Shown here in pieces: positions 50,444-51,598 of a stretch of DNA of 51,598 nucleotides. The position numbers and the translations under genes are program-made. The stretch lies in NCBI GenBank assembly GCA_018240565.1, contig JAFEFO010000010.1:1-51598 (forward strand), in the 5' to 3' direction. How positions within the stretch are numbered: the first letter of the stretch is position 1; each line of letters starts with the position of its first letter. The notes under the pieces were generated by a model. The model had not been told where the DNA came from. It saw only the letters and a program-made list of their open reading frames with translations, and searched no databases. The DNA comes from Pseudomonadota bacterium (GTDB taxonomy: Bacteria > Pseudomonadota > Gammaproteobacteria > Xanthomonadales > Rhodanobacteraceae).

Positions 50444-51598
<1,155 letters not shown>

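Overview
The window is a GC-rich chromosomal segment of a gammaproteobacterium, most likely of the order Lysobacterales (Xanthomonadales), close to Rhodanobacteraceae. The assignment rests on gene content and order: groES beside cutA and dsbD, accBC-prmA, fis-purH-purD, a minus-strand run of DUF6776-bactofilin-erpA-nudC-ampE, an LplT-PlsC fusion, hemJ, bfr/bfd, rppH, and atpI-atpB-atpE at the right edge. No search was run, so the taxonomic call is an inference.

Layout. 1-2900: groES (partial) with a CIRCE element, then a less GC-rich insert carrying a zinc-finger methyltransferase-like gene and an exported protein; the insert abuts a cutA that has lost its N-terminal half. 2960-13500: housekeeping genes for disulfide reduction (dsbD, tlpA-like), shikimate pathway (aroQ), fatty-acid synthesis (accB, accC), ribosome modification (prmA), Fis and purine synthesis (purH, purD), with two related palindromic repeats. 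13500-16525: an exported LamG protein with a C-terminal sorting-like tail, an RsbW-like kinase and a TPR protein. 16635-28950: lysophospholipid transporter/acyltransferase, AmpE, NudC, ErpA, bactofilin, HemJ, a two-gene phosphorelay whose response regulator carries degenerate GGDEF and EAL domains, then bacterioferritin, Fur-regulated ferredoxin and RppH.

29059-38320 is an accessory block starting at a tRNA-Met gene. It holds a HicA/HicB-like toxin-antitoxin pair with its own operator, a nuclease-helicase (PD-(D/E)XK plus DUF2075) that looks like a defence gene, a MocR-type regulator, a TorF-family porin, and then haoA-haoB: an octaheme hydroxylamine oxidoreductase of the ammonia-oxidiser type together with its HaoB partner. 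This is the most notable content, because the surrounding genome looks like an ordinary heterotroph.

38387-49865: queD, a phasin with a palindromic operator, then a signalling cluster of FHA, SpoIIE-type phosphatase, STAS and cyclic-nucleotide/FHA proteins. These could form a partner-switching system with the RsbW-like kinase at 14.4 kb. Embedded in it is an exported protein of 14 RCC1 repeats. An exported esterase and a large exported protein of unknown function follow. A short motif (IF-x-x-G-F-E or a close variant) recurs in three of the exported proteins. The window ends in the ATP synthase operon.
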